DNA from: Phytoactinopolyspora endophytica
GTDB taxonomy: Bacteria > Actinomycetota > Actinomycetes > Jiangellales > Jiangellaceae
NCBI RefSeq assembly: GCF_004138495.1
Contig: NZ_ML142859.1
Location: 193,730 to 203,915 of the forward strand
Length of the DNA stretch: 10,186 nucleotides
Direction: 5' to 3'
The translations under genes were made by a program, and so were the position numbers. A model generated the notes under the pieces. It saw only the letters and a program-made list of their open reading frames with translations. It had not been told where the DNA came from and did no database searches. Every line of letters starts with the position of its first letter. Position 1 is the first letter of the stretch. Below are positions 1 through 6,069 of the stretch, piece by piece.

Positions 1-1
1 C

Positions 2-766
2 TTCTCCACCCTCGTCATCATCGTCGTCACCAGGGTCGACCTCACGCCTGGAGTCGACGATGCGAGTGGCGGGTTCGCGCTCCTCTTCCTTGTATTTGTG
101 CTCGCGGCCCTGACCAACGTCATGTCGAGACTGCCACGCGCATGGCGCGCGTTGAGAGCCCGCCGTCGAGTCCGTCGGCACGAGCCCATGCCGGTGAGCG
201 TCTATTACGTCCGGCCGGAAGAACCAGAGCCCTCCATGCGGCGCCGGTACCACGAGTTTCGTGGCCAGCCTTTACTGCTTCTGGTGGACGGTGATCAACG
301 GATGTGGGTCGCGACACCGGAGCGCACAACTTTCCATGAGCGTGATTCGGGTCCGGGTTCGCCGGTGGCATGGGAGTACTGGAACAACCCGTGGATCGCG
401 CCGTTGAGGGTCATGACGCACGACGGTCTCCTGGTTCTCGATCGGGTCGCCGTGGATCAGTACCGGCCTGCGGTAGACCTGCGGGCACCGGGACAGCGGC
501 GGGTGCGGGAAACGCTGGAGAGTATCAGGGAAGGCAACGAAAGCGATCCGCGGTTCGCGGGTGGCCCCGTCCCAGGTGAGCTGATCGCGCCTCTGAAGGG
601 GCGTGATCAGCTGGGGCTGGTTCTGCACCGTCCAGCGAACGCGCCAGCACGATCATCTCCGTACTGGTCTCCGTTTGACCGGATCAACGGACACGAGTAT
701 TTGATCTTCGGAACCGACACGGGTACCTGTCGCGGCTTCTACCTGAAGGAGCTCACACCGCTTTAG
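2..766 (+). CDS. Hypothetical membrane protein, 5' end outside window
   Basis: I do not recognise this family. The frame is open from base 2 to the TAG at 764-766, so the gene begins left of the window. The first in-frame start codon visible (GTG at 98) lies inside a hydrophobic run (GGFALLFLVFVLAALTNVM), so it is probably not the real start. The visible part encodes one short hydrophobic stretch (FSTLVIIVV), a hydrophilic loop, a second membrane segment, then a very basic stretch (RAWRALRARRRVRR) that fits the positive-inside rule. A soluble domain of about 190 residues follows, with many Trp, Tyr and Arg residues. The likely topology is at least two membrane helices with a cytoplasmic C-terminal domain. 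No catalytic motif was seen. The gene converges on the methyltransferase ending at 813. The coding call is sound; the function is unknown. Confidence 0.75.
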   Translation, partial: FSTLVIIVVTRVDLTPGVDDASGGFALLFLVFVLAALTNVMSRLPRAWRALRARRRVRRHEPMPVSVYYVRPEEPEPSMRRRYHEFRGQPLLLLVDGDQRMWVATPERTTFHERDSGPGSPVAWEYWNNPWIAPLRVMTHDGLLVLDRVAVDQYRPAVDLRAPGQRRVRETLESIREGNESDPRFAGGPVPGELIAPLKGRDQLGLVLHRPANAPARSSPYWSPFDRINGHEYLIFGTDTGTCRGFYLKELTPL

Positions 767-812
767 CGTCGACCGCGAGGTGCGGATAGTGACGTTCATC
801 CGGGCGAGGGCG

Positions 813-1691
813 TCAGGCGGCGCGACGACCGACGTGGACGCTTCGGGCGCTGAGGGAGTGTATGTCGTCCCGGTGCCCCAGCCACACGTCGTCGTCCCGG
901 TCGAGCAGGCGAGCCCAGGCCGCGGCGTCATCGGCGTCGAGGTCCCCGCTCTCGCTGGCCCGCTCGACGCGGTGCGCCAGGTTGTCGAGGACCTTCGTCA
1001 ACTCGGCGTGGGCCAGCGGTGCCGTTTGCTCGAACATCGTCGAGCGGGTCGTGACCTCGGTGAGCCCGGCCTTGCGCAGCGCGGTGGTCCAGCCGTAGGG
1101 CATCCGTACGGTGCCGGGCAGCGACTCCCGCATCCGGCCGAACCATCGATCCTCGGCACCGAGGAGACGGTTCTCCAGGCCCGGCTCGCCCACGCCGAGA
1201 TCCCACGGCAGGTGGCGACCGCGGAGACCGCCCTCGGCCAGCGCCAGGCGTCCTCCCGGCGCGAGATGAGCGGCCAGCGCATCGATGGCTGACTGCTGGT
1301 CGGCGGCGTGGTGGATCGACGCCGATGCCCACATGATGTCCGCGTTCCGCGCTACCGCGGGAAGGGACCTGAGGTCGTGATCGAGGTCCGCGCGGATGAG
1401 CCAGACACGTGCGCCGTCGATCTGTGCGTCAGCGACGCGTCGCTGCGCGGCGGCCAGGACCTCGTCGTCGCCGTCCAGGCCGACGACGCTCGCGTCCGAC
1501 GGAAGAGCGGCGCTCAGCGCCATCGCCATCCCGGCGCCGCCGCAGCCCACGTCTACGGCCAGCCCGTCGCCCGGCTCGACCAGATGCCGCGCCGTCTCCG
1601 CATACCATGCCGCGTCGTCATCGACGGCCGCGCTGAGACGTTCGGCATGCTCGGACCAGTCGATCACCACCGGCGGCTCGTCCGTCGTCAT
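813..1691 (-). CDS. Class I SAM-dependent methyltransferase
   Basis: A cytoplasmic methyltransferase of 292 residues that uses S-adenosylmethionine; the substrate is unknown. The Rossmann-fold motif I is clear at residues 46-54 (VDVGCGGAG). The acidic residue that usually binds the SAM ribose is D73 in VVGLDGDD, an acidic motif RADLDHD follows near residue 100, and the stretch at about 119-150 (IMWASASIHHA ... LAPGGRLAL) matches the core of Methyltransf_25-type proteins. The C-terminal half (about 155-292) is family-specific and would set the substrate. I chose the ATG at 1691 because AGAGGAG (1701-1707) lies 9 bases upstream. An in-frame ATG at 1718 would add nine residues and has a weaker GAGG 8 bases upstream. 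The gene lies downstream of tRNA-Leu on the same strand. The enzyme class is well supported; the exact reaction is not. Confidence 0.88.
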   Translation of the reverse strand: MTTDEPPVVIDWSEHAERLSAAVDDDAAWYAETARHLVEPGDGLAVDVGCGGAGMAMALSAALPSDASVVGLDGDDEVLAAAQRRVADAQIDGARVWLIRADLDHDLRSLPAVARNADIMWASASIHHAADQQSAIDALAAHLAPGGRLALAEGGLRGRHLPWDLGVGEPGLENRLLGAEDRWFGRMRESLPGTVRMPYGWTTALRKAGLTEVTTRSTMFEQTAPLAHAELTKVLDNLAHRVERASESGDLDADDAAAWARLLDRDDDVWLGHRDDIHSLSARSVHVGRRAA

Positions 1692-1700
1692 CGCTCGGCG

Positions 1701-1707
1701 CTCCTCT
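1701..1707 (-). promoter_or_regulatory. Ribosome binding site deciding the methyltransferase start
   Basis: AGAGGAG lies 9 bases before the ATG at 1691. It is a better match to the 16S anti-SD than the GAGG (1727-1730) in front of the alternative ATG at 1718. Confidence 0.6.
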
Positions 1708-1725
1708 CTCGACTTCATCGCTCAG

Positions 1726-1763
1726 GCCTCAGCCTAGGCCAGAGCCGGAGAGGAAGGCGGCTG
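1726..1763 (-). terminator. Possible hairpins downstream of tRNA-Leu
   Basis: On the minus strand, just after the encoded CCA, two short stems can form: AGCCG with CGGCT (10-base loop) and GGCCT with AGGCC (6-base loop). Neither is followed by a U tract. They could slow or end transcription, or act in tRNA 3'-end processing, but stems of 5 bp are common by chance in DNA this rich in GC. Confidence 0.28.
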
Positions 1764-1849
1764 TGGTGCGGGAGGTGGGACTCGAACCCACATGTCCGAA
1801 GACACACGGACCTAAACCGTGCGCGTAAACCAAATTCCGCCACTCCCGC
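1764..1849 (-). tRNA. tRNA-Leu, anticodon UAG
   Basis: An 86-nt class II tRNA including an encoded CCA tail (1764-1766). The acceptor stem pairs GCGGGAG (1849-1843) with CTCCCGC (1774-1768), followed by discriminator A at 1767. The anticodon stem is CACGG/CCGTG around the seven-base loop TTTAGGT, giving anticodon TAG at 1814-1812, which reads CUA leucine codons (and other CUN codons by wobble). The long variable arm forms UGUC-UUCG-GACA with a UUCG tetraloop, as expected for tRNA-Leu. The T arm is GTGGG-TTCGAGT-CCCAC. CUA is a rare codon in GC-rich actinomycetes. The gene lies between the HNH endonuclease and a methyltransferase on the same strand and has its own promoter. Confidence 0.97.
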
Positions 1850-1862
1850 AAACTCGGTGCCT

Positions 1863-1892
1863 ATCATAGGCCATGCAATCGTCTCGGGCCAA
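1863..1892 (-). promoter_or_regulatory. Promoter of tRNA-Leu
   Basis: On the minus strand a -35-like TTGGCC (1892-1887) is followed after 18 bases by a near-consensus -10, TATGAT (1868-1863). Transcription would begin around 1856, about 7 bases before the mature tRNA 5' end at 1849. The -10 sits inside a perfect 13-base palindrome, GCCTATCATAGGC (1859-1871). The site lies between the HNH stop codon and the tRNA, so the tRNA need not depend on read-through from upstream. Confidence 0.6.
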
Positions 1893-1900
1893 GCGGGCCC

Positions 1901-2554
1901 TCAAGCATCAATCCGGTGCTCGGCGATCTCGATCCGCTCAGGACAATTTCGAGCCTTGGTATAAGAGGATGTGAGCCGTCTAACTGGAAGGTCGAAAACC
2001 ACAAGCGATTGAGGGCAGAAGGTGACCAGATCGCCGTCGGTCCAGACGTGATGTCCCTTGTGCCGGGAAGGCTGCAAGAATGTTTCATTCTTGCGATTCT
2101 TTTTCGCTCCTGCCCACGTTGGTGTTTGAGTGTGACAGTTCGGGCATAGGAATCTCAGGTTCTCTGCTCGGCAGTCATCGCAGTCACCGCTGATATGATC
2201 AACATGAAGCGTCAGGCGGTTGCCGTTCCAGGAATTGCCCAGACCACACGCTTCGCAGCGATATTGCCTGCCGGACTCGATGAGCGCTCTGCGGAGACGA
2301 TGGGCCTCGGCCCTACGGCTCCCAAGTGGCCTGACGACAAGAATCTCGTGCCATGTGAGCCGATTGCGAGGCGGCCTTCCTTTGTTGTGCGCTTGCCCAG
2401 TAAAGTGAGTCGTGTCGATTCCGAGCTGCTTGATGCGTCGGCTTATATGTGCATGGCTTCCTCCGGACTGTCTCATGCCCAAGTGGCGCAGTACGCCGGC
2501 GACGCTTTTGGATGATTTGACGGCTTCAATGAGCATTTCTCGTGTGTATTTCAT
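1901..2554 (-). CDS. HNH endonuclease with N-terminal DNA-binding-like region
   Basis: A 217-residue HNH nuclease of the kind found in phages and as solitary genes in actinomycete chromosomes. Residues 4-60 (TREMLIEAV ... HISRRIKQLGIDTTHF) look like the helix-turn-helix-type region often found ahead of such HNH domains. Zinc-binding pairs are C100/C103 (CEAC) and C137/C140 (CPNC). The nuclease core is H117-x-D119-H120, N132 and H141, so all three HNH residues are present and the enzyme looks intact. The tail from about 158 has no motif I recognise and may be an extension. G+C is lower than its neighbours (two 60-base lines, at 2041 and 2401, each hand-count to 50%), which suggests recent acquisition. 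No strong SD precedes the ATG. A TAACGT (2566-2561) ending 6 bases before the start could be the -10 of a leaderless promoter. No integrase or other mobile-element gene accompanies it. Confidence 0.9.
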   Translation of the reverse strand: MKYTREMLIEAVKSSKSVAGVLRHLGMRQSGGSHAHISRRIKQLGIDTTHFTGQAHNKGRPPRNRLTWHEILVVRPLGSRRAEAHRLRRALIESGRQYRCEACGLGNSWNGNRLTLHVDHISGDCDDCRAENLRFLCPNCHTQTPTWAGAKKNRKNETFLQPSRHKGHHVWTDGDLVTFCPQSLVVFDLPVRRLTSSYTKARNCPERIEIAEHRIDA

Positions 2555-2557
2555 GAT

Positions 2558-2570
2558 CCGACGTTATCGG
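2558..2570 (-). promoter_or_regulatory. Candidate leaderless -10 and small inverted repeat before the HNH gene
   Basis: TAACGT (2566-2561) fits the TANNNT actinobacterial -10 pattern and ends 6 bases before the ATG, the spacing expected for a leaderless transcript. It lies within CCGA-N5-TCGG, a short inverted repeat. No good -35 is visible, so this is tentative. Confidence 0.3.
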
Positions 2571-2634
2571 CTGGGTCTGACAAAGTCGGGGGGTGAAGTG
2601 GCTCTTGAGTCGCCTGTTCACTGATGGCAAACTT

Positions 2635-3285
2635 CTAGGTGTTGTTCGCCGACCGGATGGCGGAGCCGATGATATGCGGCGATGTGGGGAGAGGAATGCG
2701 GCTCTCCGGGAAGGTGATGCGCTCCATCTGCTCGATGGTGAAGCCCGCGGCGGCGATGGCGGTAGCCGTGTCGCGGTGGGCATGGTCACCCCCGGTGAAG
2801 AACGGCCAGATGGTGGCGTCCAGAGTCCGCTGAACTCTGCGCAACCGAGGGCTCTCGGCGCGGACGTGCTCGTAGAAACGGAGTTCTCCACCAGGACGGA
2901 CTACCCGGAACATCTCGCTCAATGCCGTTGGTGGGCTCCGTACCGAGCAGAGTACGAGCGACGCGACCGCGGCGTCGAAGGTGCCGTCGTCTGCCGCGAG
3001 TTCCTCGGCGACGCCGTCCACGACCTCGATCGGGCGCGAGCTCTGGTCGGCCGCCTGCTCCGCCAGGTTGCGCAGGTACGGCTCGGGTTCCACCGCCACG
3101 ACGCCGGTGACCTCCGACGGATAGTGCGAGAAGTTCATCCCGTTGCCGGCGCCGACCTCGATCACCCGTCCACTCAGTCCTGCTAGCAACCGGTCGCGAT
3201 GCTCACCGACCTCTCGCTCCATGGCCTGGCTGGCCTTCGCGTAGACCCTGGCGAAGATCGGGTGGTGGACGCAGGCGCGTGGCAT
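2635..3285 (-). CDS. Class I SAM methyltransferase, METTL7/TMT1-like
   Basis: A 216-residue SAM-dependent methyltransferase. Motif I is VIEVGAGNG at 41-49, and E66 in VVAVEPE is the acidic residue expected to bind the SAM ribose. D104 in FDAAVASLVLCSV and the VVRPGGELRFYEHV segment (128-141) complete the fold. The C-terminal half resembles the METTL7 (TMT1) group from memory: WPFFTGGDHAHRDT (160-173), then AGFTIEQMERI and PTSPHIIGSAI, which parallel the Cys-His-Arg/Glu-Thr block, the QMER-like segment and the PHIMGKA-like end of those proteins. The human members methylate thiols; whether this bacterial relative does is inference. It lacks their N-terminal membrane anchor. No SD is seen; TACGCT (3298-3293) lies 7 bases before the ATG, so a leaderless mRNA is possible. 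It lies 80 bases upstream of the HNH gene on the same strand. Confidence 0.87.
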   Translation of the reverse strand: MPRACVHHPIFARVYAKASQAMEREVGEHRDRLLAGLSGRVIEVGAGNGMNFSHYPSEVTGVVAVEPEPYLRNLAEQAADQSSRPIEVVDGVAEELAADDGTFDAAVASLVLCSVRSPPTALSEMFRVVRPGGELRFYEHVRAESPRLRRVQRTLDATIWPFFTGGDHAHRDTATAIAAAGFTIEQMERITFPESRIPLPTSPHIIGSAIRSANNT

Positions 3286-3292
3286 GTCGCCG

Positions 3293-3298
3293 AGCGTA
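3293..3298 (-). promoter_or_regulatory. Candidate -10 of a leaderless promoter
   Basis: TACGCT matches TANNNT and ends 7 bases before the ATG at 3285, with no Shine-Dalgarno between them. The -35 region is not convincing. It lies in the 96-base gap after the 559-residue membrane protein, which would let the methyltransferase be transcribed on its own. Confidence 0.3.
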
Positions 3299-3381
3299 CC
3301 GCCCCTGCCGGAGCGGAATACAGTCGTTCGGCCACGTCGCGATGAGTGATCAGCGATGTGCTCGCTCGATGAGAGGGGCCT

Positions 3382-5061
3382 TCACTCCTCTTCGGCATAG
3401 TCCATCGCGTAGGGCAGCATCGCCTCCCCGGAGACCGTAGCCGAGCCGTCGTCGTCCACCTCGACGACGAAGCTGACGCCGTGGGTGATGGTCATCTCCG
3501 TCAGGCGGGTATCGCCCGGAATGGTGCCGTAGCCGTCGCCGTCCAGCGTGATCGTGTAGTCCTCATCGAGCGTGACGTCCTGCGTGCAACTGACCGCGGC
3601 CAGGGCCATCGCTCCGGATTCGGAGGCCAGCCAGCGCACATCGTCGCCATGCAGGGAGCAGTCCCGCTCTGCGGTGACCCGGTCCTGCGGCCCTTCAGTG
3701 ATCTCGATTCCCTGCTCCGGTAAGGAGGCCAGACCACCGCCCCCCGAGAGGTCGACGCCGTCCGGCTCCTCGCCGGTCTCGGCATACGCTACGACTGCCT
3801 CGAGGACCTCTTCACCGCGGGCGGCGGAGTCCTCGTCGGCGATCGCCGCCGTCCCATCGTCGATGACCGGCCGGACCGGCTCAGCGTCGTTCGGCGGGTA
3901 GACTGAGAGCTCCGCCTGCCAGGGTGAGGCAGCGTCCTCACGGGTGACGAGGTAGTACGCCGGGCCGGCCTCCTCGCTCTCGGGTTCGGCCAGAGCGACG
4001 AACCACATGGGGTAGGCGTCGAACTCCGGCCCTGCGATGTGCTGCGGCGCGACCGTGAACGGCTCGATCGGGTCGCGGTCCTGTGCCTGCTGGACCTGGT
4101 AGCTCATCTGGGACGACGTCAGCAGTGGTCCGGTCTCCACGGTGGCGATGAGCTCGGGATCCTGTTCGGCGTTGGCCGTGTTGTTCGTCTCGGTGTAGTA
4201 CGCGAAGAAGTCGTCCGCCGCCTGCGGGGTGACGGCCGCGACGGCGGTGTGCGCCTCGCCGTCGGCGTCGCCGGGAAGCTCCGCACAGCCCGCGAGCACG
4301 AGCACGGAGCCTGTGCCGATCCCGGCCAGGAGGGACATCCGCGCGGATCTGCCGGGGGACTCCGGCGGTGGCGGCGGCCCGACGGTCTCGGCGTCGCCAG
4401 GGGCGTCGGCCGCCGGATCGGGCGGTTTCCCGGTACCCGTCGTACGGCGGCCCGCGCGTCGGTGACGGCGGGCGGTGCCGAGGAGGACGACACCACCGGC
4501 GACGAGGATGAGACCCAGACCCGTTGCCAGCAACGCAGTGGCGAACAGGCCGTCGATCTCGGCGTCGACCGTGAGGTCGACCGCGAGTGGCGCTTCCGGA
4601 TCGGCGGCGGTGACGACCACCTGCGTCGGTTCGTCCGTCAGCTCCACACTCACCGTCTGTTCACCGGTGCCGACGCTTGACCCTCGCCACCAGTCGAGCT
4701 CTCCCGGAGACGTCGCCGGGACGTCCTCCTCACCGGCTGCAGACTCGTGCGCGAGATCCTCGCGCCAGCCGGCCGCGGTGATCCGCTCGACGGAGACGTC
4801 CTGAAGATAGGACTGGGCATGTACCGGATGGGCGACGCCGACGAACGTGCCCGCGTCACCCGCATCGGCGGAGACGTGCAGGGTAGGGCCGGAAATGTCC
4901 AGCACGGAAGGCGTCGAGGTGATGACCGCGGTGTCCGTCGAGATCTCTTCGTCGAGAACTCCGAACGTGTCGTCCGGACCCACATAGACCGCCATGACGA
5001 CGCCGGCGGCGATGACCGGAACGCCGAGGACGAGGAGGACGACACCGAAGAACCTACGCAT
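3382..5061 (-). CDS. Two-part membrane protein with an internal lipobox-like segment
   Basis: A 559-residue envelope protein that looks like two proteins joined. Part one (1-200) has a membrane helix at about 5-27, an extracytoplasmic domain of about 145 residues rich in Asp, Glu, Ser and Thr, and a second helix at about 172-195 followed by RRHRRAGRR, predicting a return to the cytoplasm. A Pro/Gly/Asp-rich linker (210-237) leads to part two. This opens like a lipoprotein signal: basic residues and Met242, a hydrophobic run, and lipobox LAGC with Cys259. The C-terminal domain (about 265-559) has VTPQAADDFFAYYTETNNTA and TVETGPLL, features I associate from memory with the DUF8094 group of actinobacterial lipoproteins, and two cysteines (C468, C492) that could form a disulfide. 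The start is the ATG at 5061, with GAGGGG rather far upstream. It follows bcp by 62 bases on the same strand. The function is unknown. Confidence 0.82.
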   Translation of the reverse strand: MRRFFGVVLLVLGVPVIAAGVVMAVYVGPDDTFGVLDEEISTDTAVITSTPSVLDISGPTLHVSADAGDAGTFVGVAHPVHAQSYLQDVSVERITAAGWREDLAHESAAGEEDVPATSPGELDWWRGSSVGTGEQTVSVELTDEPTQVVVTAADPEAPLAVDLTVDAEIDGLFATALLATGLGLILVAGGVVLLGTARRHRRAGRRTTGTGKPPDPAADAPGDAETVGPPPPPESPGRSARMSLLAGIGTGSVLVLAGCAELPGDADGEAHTAVAAVTPQAADDFFAYYTETNNTANAEQDPELIATVETGPLLTSSQMSYQVQQAQDRDPIEPFTVAPQHIAGPEFDAYPMWFVALAEPESEEAGPAYYLVTREDAASPWQAELSVYPPNDAEPVRPVIDDGTAAIADEDSAARGEEVLEAVVAYAETGEEPDGVDLSGGGGLASLPEQGIEITEGPQDRVTAERDCSLHGDDVRWLASESGAMALAAVSCTQDVTLDEDYTITLDGDGYGTIPGDTRLTEMTITHGVSFVVEVDDDGSATVSGEAMLPYAMDYAEEE

Positions 5062-5106
5062 GGCTCAGCACCCGTTCCCCTCGAGCGTCAACGGCCTGAT
5101 GGAATC

Positions 5107-5123
5107 CCGCCAGGGCCAGGCGG
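5107..5123 (-). terminator. Weak hairpin directly after the peroxiredoxin stop codon
   Basis: On the minus strand CCGCC (5123-5119) can pair with GGCGG (5111-5107) across a 7-base loop, starting at the base after the stop codon. No U run follows. It may reduce rather than block read-through into the gene starting at 5061. Confidence 0.25.
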
Positions 5124-5600
5124 TCAACCGTCGATACCCAGGTCGCGGCGGAGCTTCGCGACATGCCCTGTCGCCTTGACGTTGTACATCGCCTTCTCGA
5201 TCTTTCCGTCGGCGTCGATGACGAACGTCGAGCGGATGACGCCGGTGACGGACTTGCCGTAGAGCTTTCGCTCGCCGTATGCGCCGAAAGCCTTGGTCAC
5301 CGCCAAGTCCTCGTCCGAGAGGAGCGGGAAGTTGAGGCTGTCTCGCTCCCGGAAGCCGGCCAGCTTGTCGGGCGTGTCCTTGGAGACGCCGACGACGTTG
5401 AGGCCGGCGGCCTGCAAAGACGAGAGGTTGTCGCGGAAGTCACACGCCTGCGTCGTGCAGCCGGGCGTCATGGCCGCTGGGTAGAAGTACAGGACGACAC
5501 GCTGGCCGCGGTAGGACGTGATGTCCACCGGGCTGCCGTCGGCGTCGGGAAGCGTGAATGTGGGCGCGGGGTCACCGGGGGAGAGTCGTGTCTCGGTCAC
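5124..5600 (-). CDS. bcp: Thioredoxin-dependent thiol peroxidase (peroxiredoxin, Bcp/PrxQ type)
   Basis: A 158-residue cytoplasmic peroxiredoxin that reduces hydrogen peroxide and organic hydroperoxides with electrons from thioredoxin. The active-site loop at 41-53 (PAAMTPGCTTQAC) has the peroxidatic C48 with T45 upstream and the resolving C53 five residues on. This spacing is typical of the Bcp/PrxQ class, which forms an intramolecular disulfide. R123 in VIRSTFVIDADGKI is the conserved arginine that activates the cysteine. Length and N-terminus (PGDPAPTFTLPDADG) match the family, which supports the GTG start at 5600. The SD is poor (AGGA only 3 bases away). It is divergent from the DUF3618/GroES-like pair at 5720 and upstream of the two-part membrane protein. 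Confidence 0.96.
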   Translation of the reverse strand: MTETRLSPGDPAPTFTLPDADGSPVDITSYRGQRVVLYFYPAAMTPGCTTQACDFRDNLSSLQAAGLNVVGVSKDTPDKLAGFRERDSLNFPLLSDEDLAVTKAFGAYGERKLYGKSVTGVIRSTFVIDADGKIEKAMYNVKATGHVAKLRRDLGIDG

Positions 5601-5719
5601 GGTCCTACGGTACGGCCACGGCCGGGATTTCTTCTATCGTGGCGGTGCACGAAATGGCGGCGAAGTGGCCCGCGCGCCGATACGGTTAGTGAGACAGCGA
5701 ATCGGACATGGAGGTGCGC
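5601..5719. promoter_or_regulatory. Divergent intergenic region between bcp and the DUF3618 gene
   Basis: These 119 bases must hold promoters for both directions. On the plus strand TACGGT (5681-5686) is a TANNNT-type -10 that would give a leader of about 27 bases before the GTG at 5720. On the minus strand GATAGA near 5636 and TACCGT just before the bcp start are possible -10 elements. No convincing -35 or operator palindrome was found. Confidence 0.35.
5710..5714 (+). promoter_or_regulatory. Ribosome binding site that sets the DUF3618 start
   Basis: GGAGG lies 5 bases before the GTG at 5720. The in-frame ATG at 5708-5710 overlaps this site and has no SD of its own, so GTG is the better start. 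Confidence 0.7.
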
Positions 5720-6049
5720 GTGAGTACTCCGGACGCCGTGCGGCCCGGGTCGCGGCAGCCTGTCTCGGCTTCGCCGGAGGCGGGAGACGAGTCCGAACCG
5801 CGCCCCAAACGCTCCGCCAAGGAGATCGAACAGGCGATGGCCGAGCGCAGTGAGCGCCTGGCGATGAACGTCGACGAGCTGGTGAGCCGGATGAGCCCCG
5901 GGCGCTTGGCCCGCGACAGCGCCGGTCGGGTCGGTTCGAAGCTGACCACACCCGAGGGAGGCCCCCGGCTGGAAGTGGTGGGCGCCGTCGCCGGTGCTCT
6001 GCTGGTGGGTGGCTTGCTGATCTGGCGCGCCCGTCGCCGTCGCCGTTGA
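5720..6049 (+). CDS. DUF3618 domain-containing membrane protein
   Basis: A 109-residue protein. After a disordered Pro/Ser/Glu start it carries the DUF3618 signature: RSAKEIEQAMAERSERLAMN followed by VDELVSRM, an amphipathic helix in which family members resemble EIEREIERTRAELAxTVDAL. One membrane helix follows (about VVGAVAGALLVGGLLIW), ending in RARRRRR, so the C-terminus should be cytoplasmic. The family is found in actinobacteria and some proteobacteria, often near other small membrane proteins; its molecular role is not established. The GTG start at 5720 is preferred over the ATG at 5708 because GGAGG sits at the right distance. The stop is 20 bases before the GroES-like gene, so the two are very likely one operon, divergent from bcp. 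Confidence 0.85.
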   Translation: MSTPDAVRPGSRQPVSASPEAGDESEPRPKRSAKEIEQAMAERSERLAMNVDELVSRMSPGRLARDSAGRVGSKLTTPEGGPRLEVVGAVAGALLVGGLLIWRARRRRR

Positions 6050-6069
6050 GGCGCGTATCCTGAGGGACC

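Noticed and set aside
1125..1133. ACTCCCGCA repeated from the tRNA 5' end (complement) inside the methyltransferase, as a possible attachment site
   Set aside because: It is only nine bases, inside an intact coding region, and does not include the tRNA 3' end used by integrases.
780..1292. 170-residue plus-strand frame
   Set aside because: Antisense to the class I methyltransferase that has clear SAM-binding motifs.
1308..1964. 218-residue plus-strand frame
   Set aside because: It runs antisense through the methyltransferase and straight through the tRNA. Its CGRWDSNPHVRR stretch is the familiar false translation of the complement of a tRNA.
4039..4680. 213-residue plus-strand frame
   Set aside because: Antisense to the 559-residue membrane protein; Arg/Gly/Val-rich, with no RBS, motif or membrane pattern.
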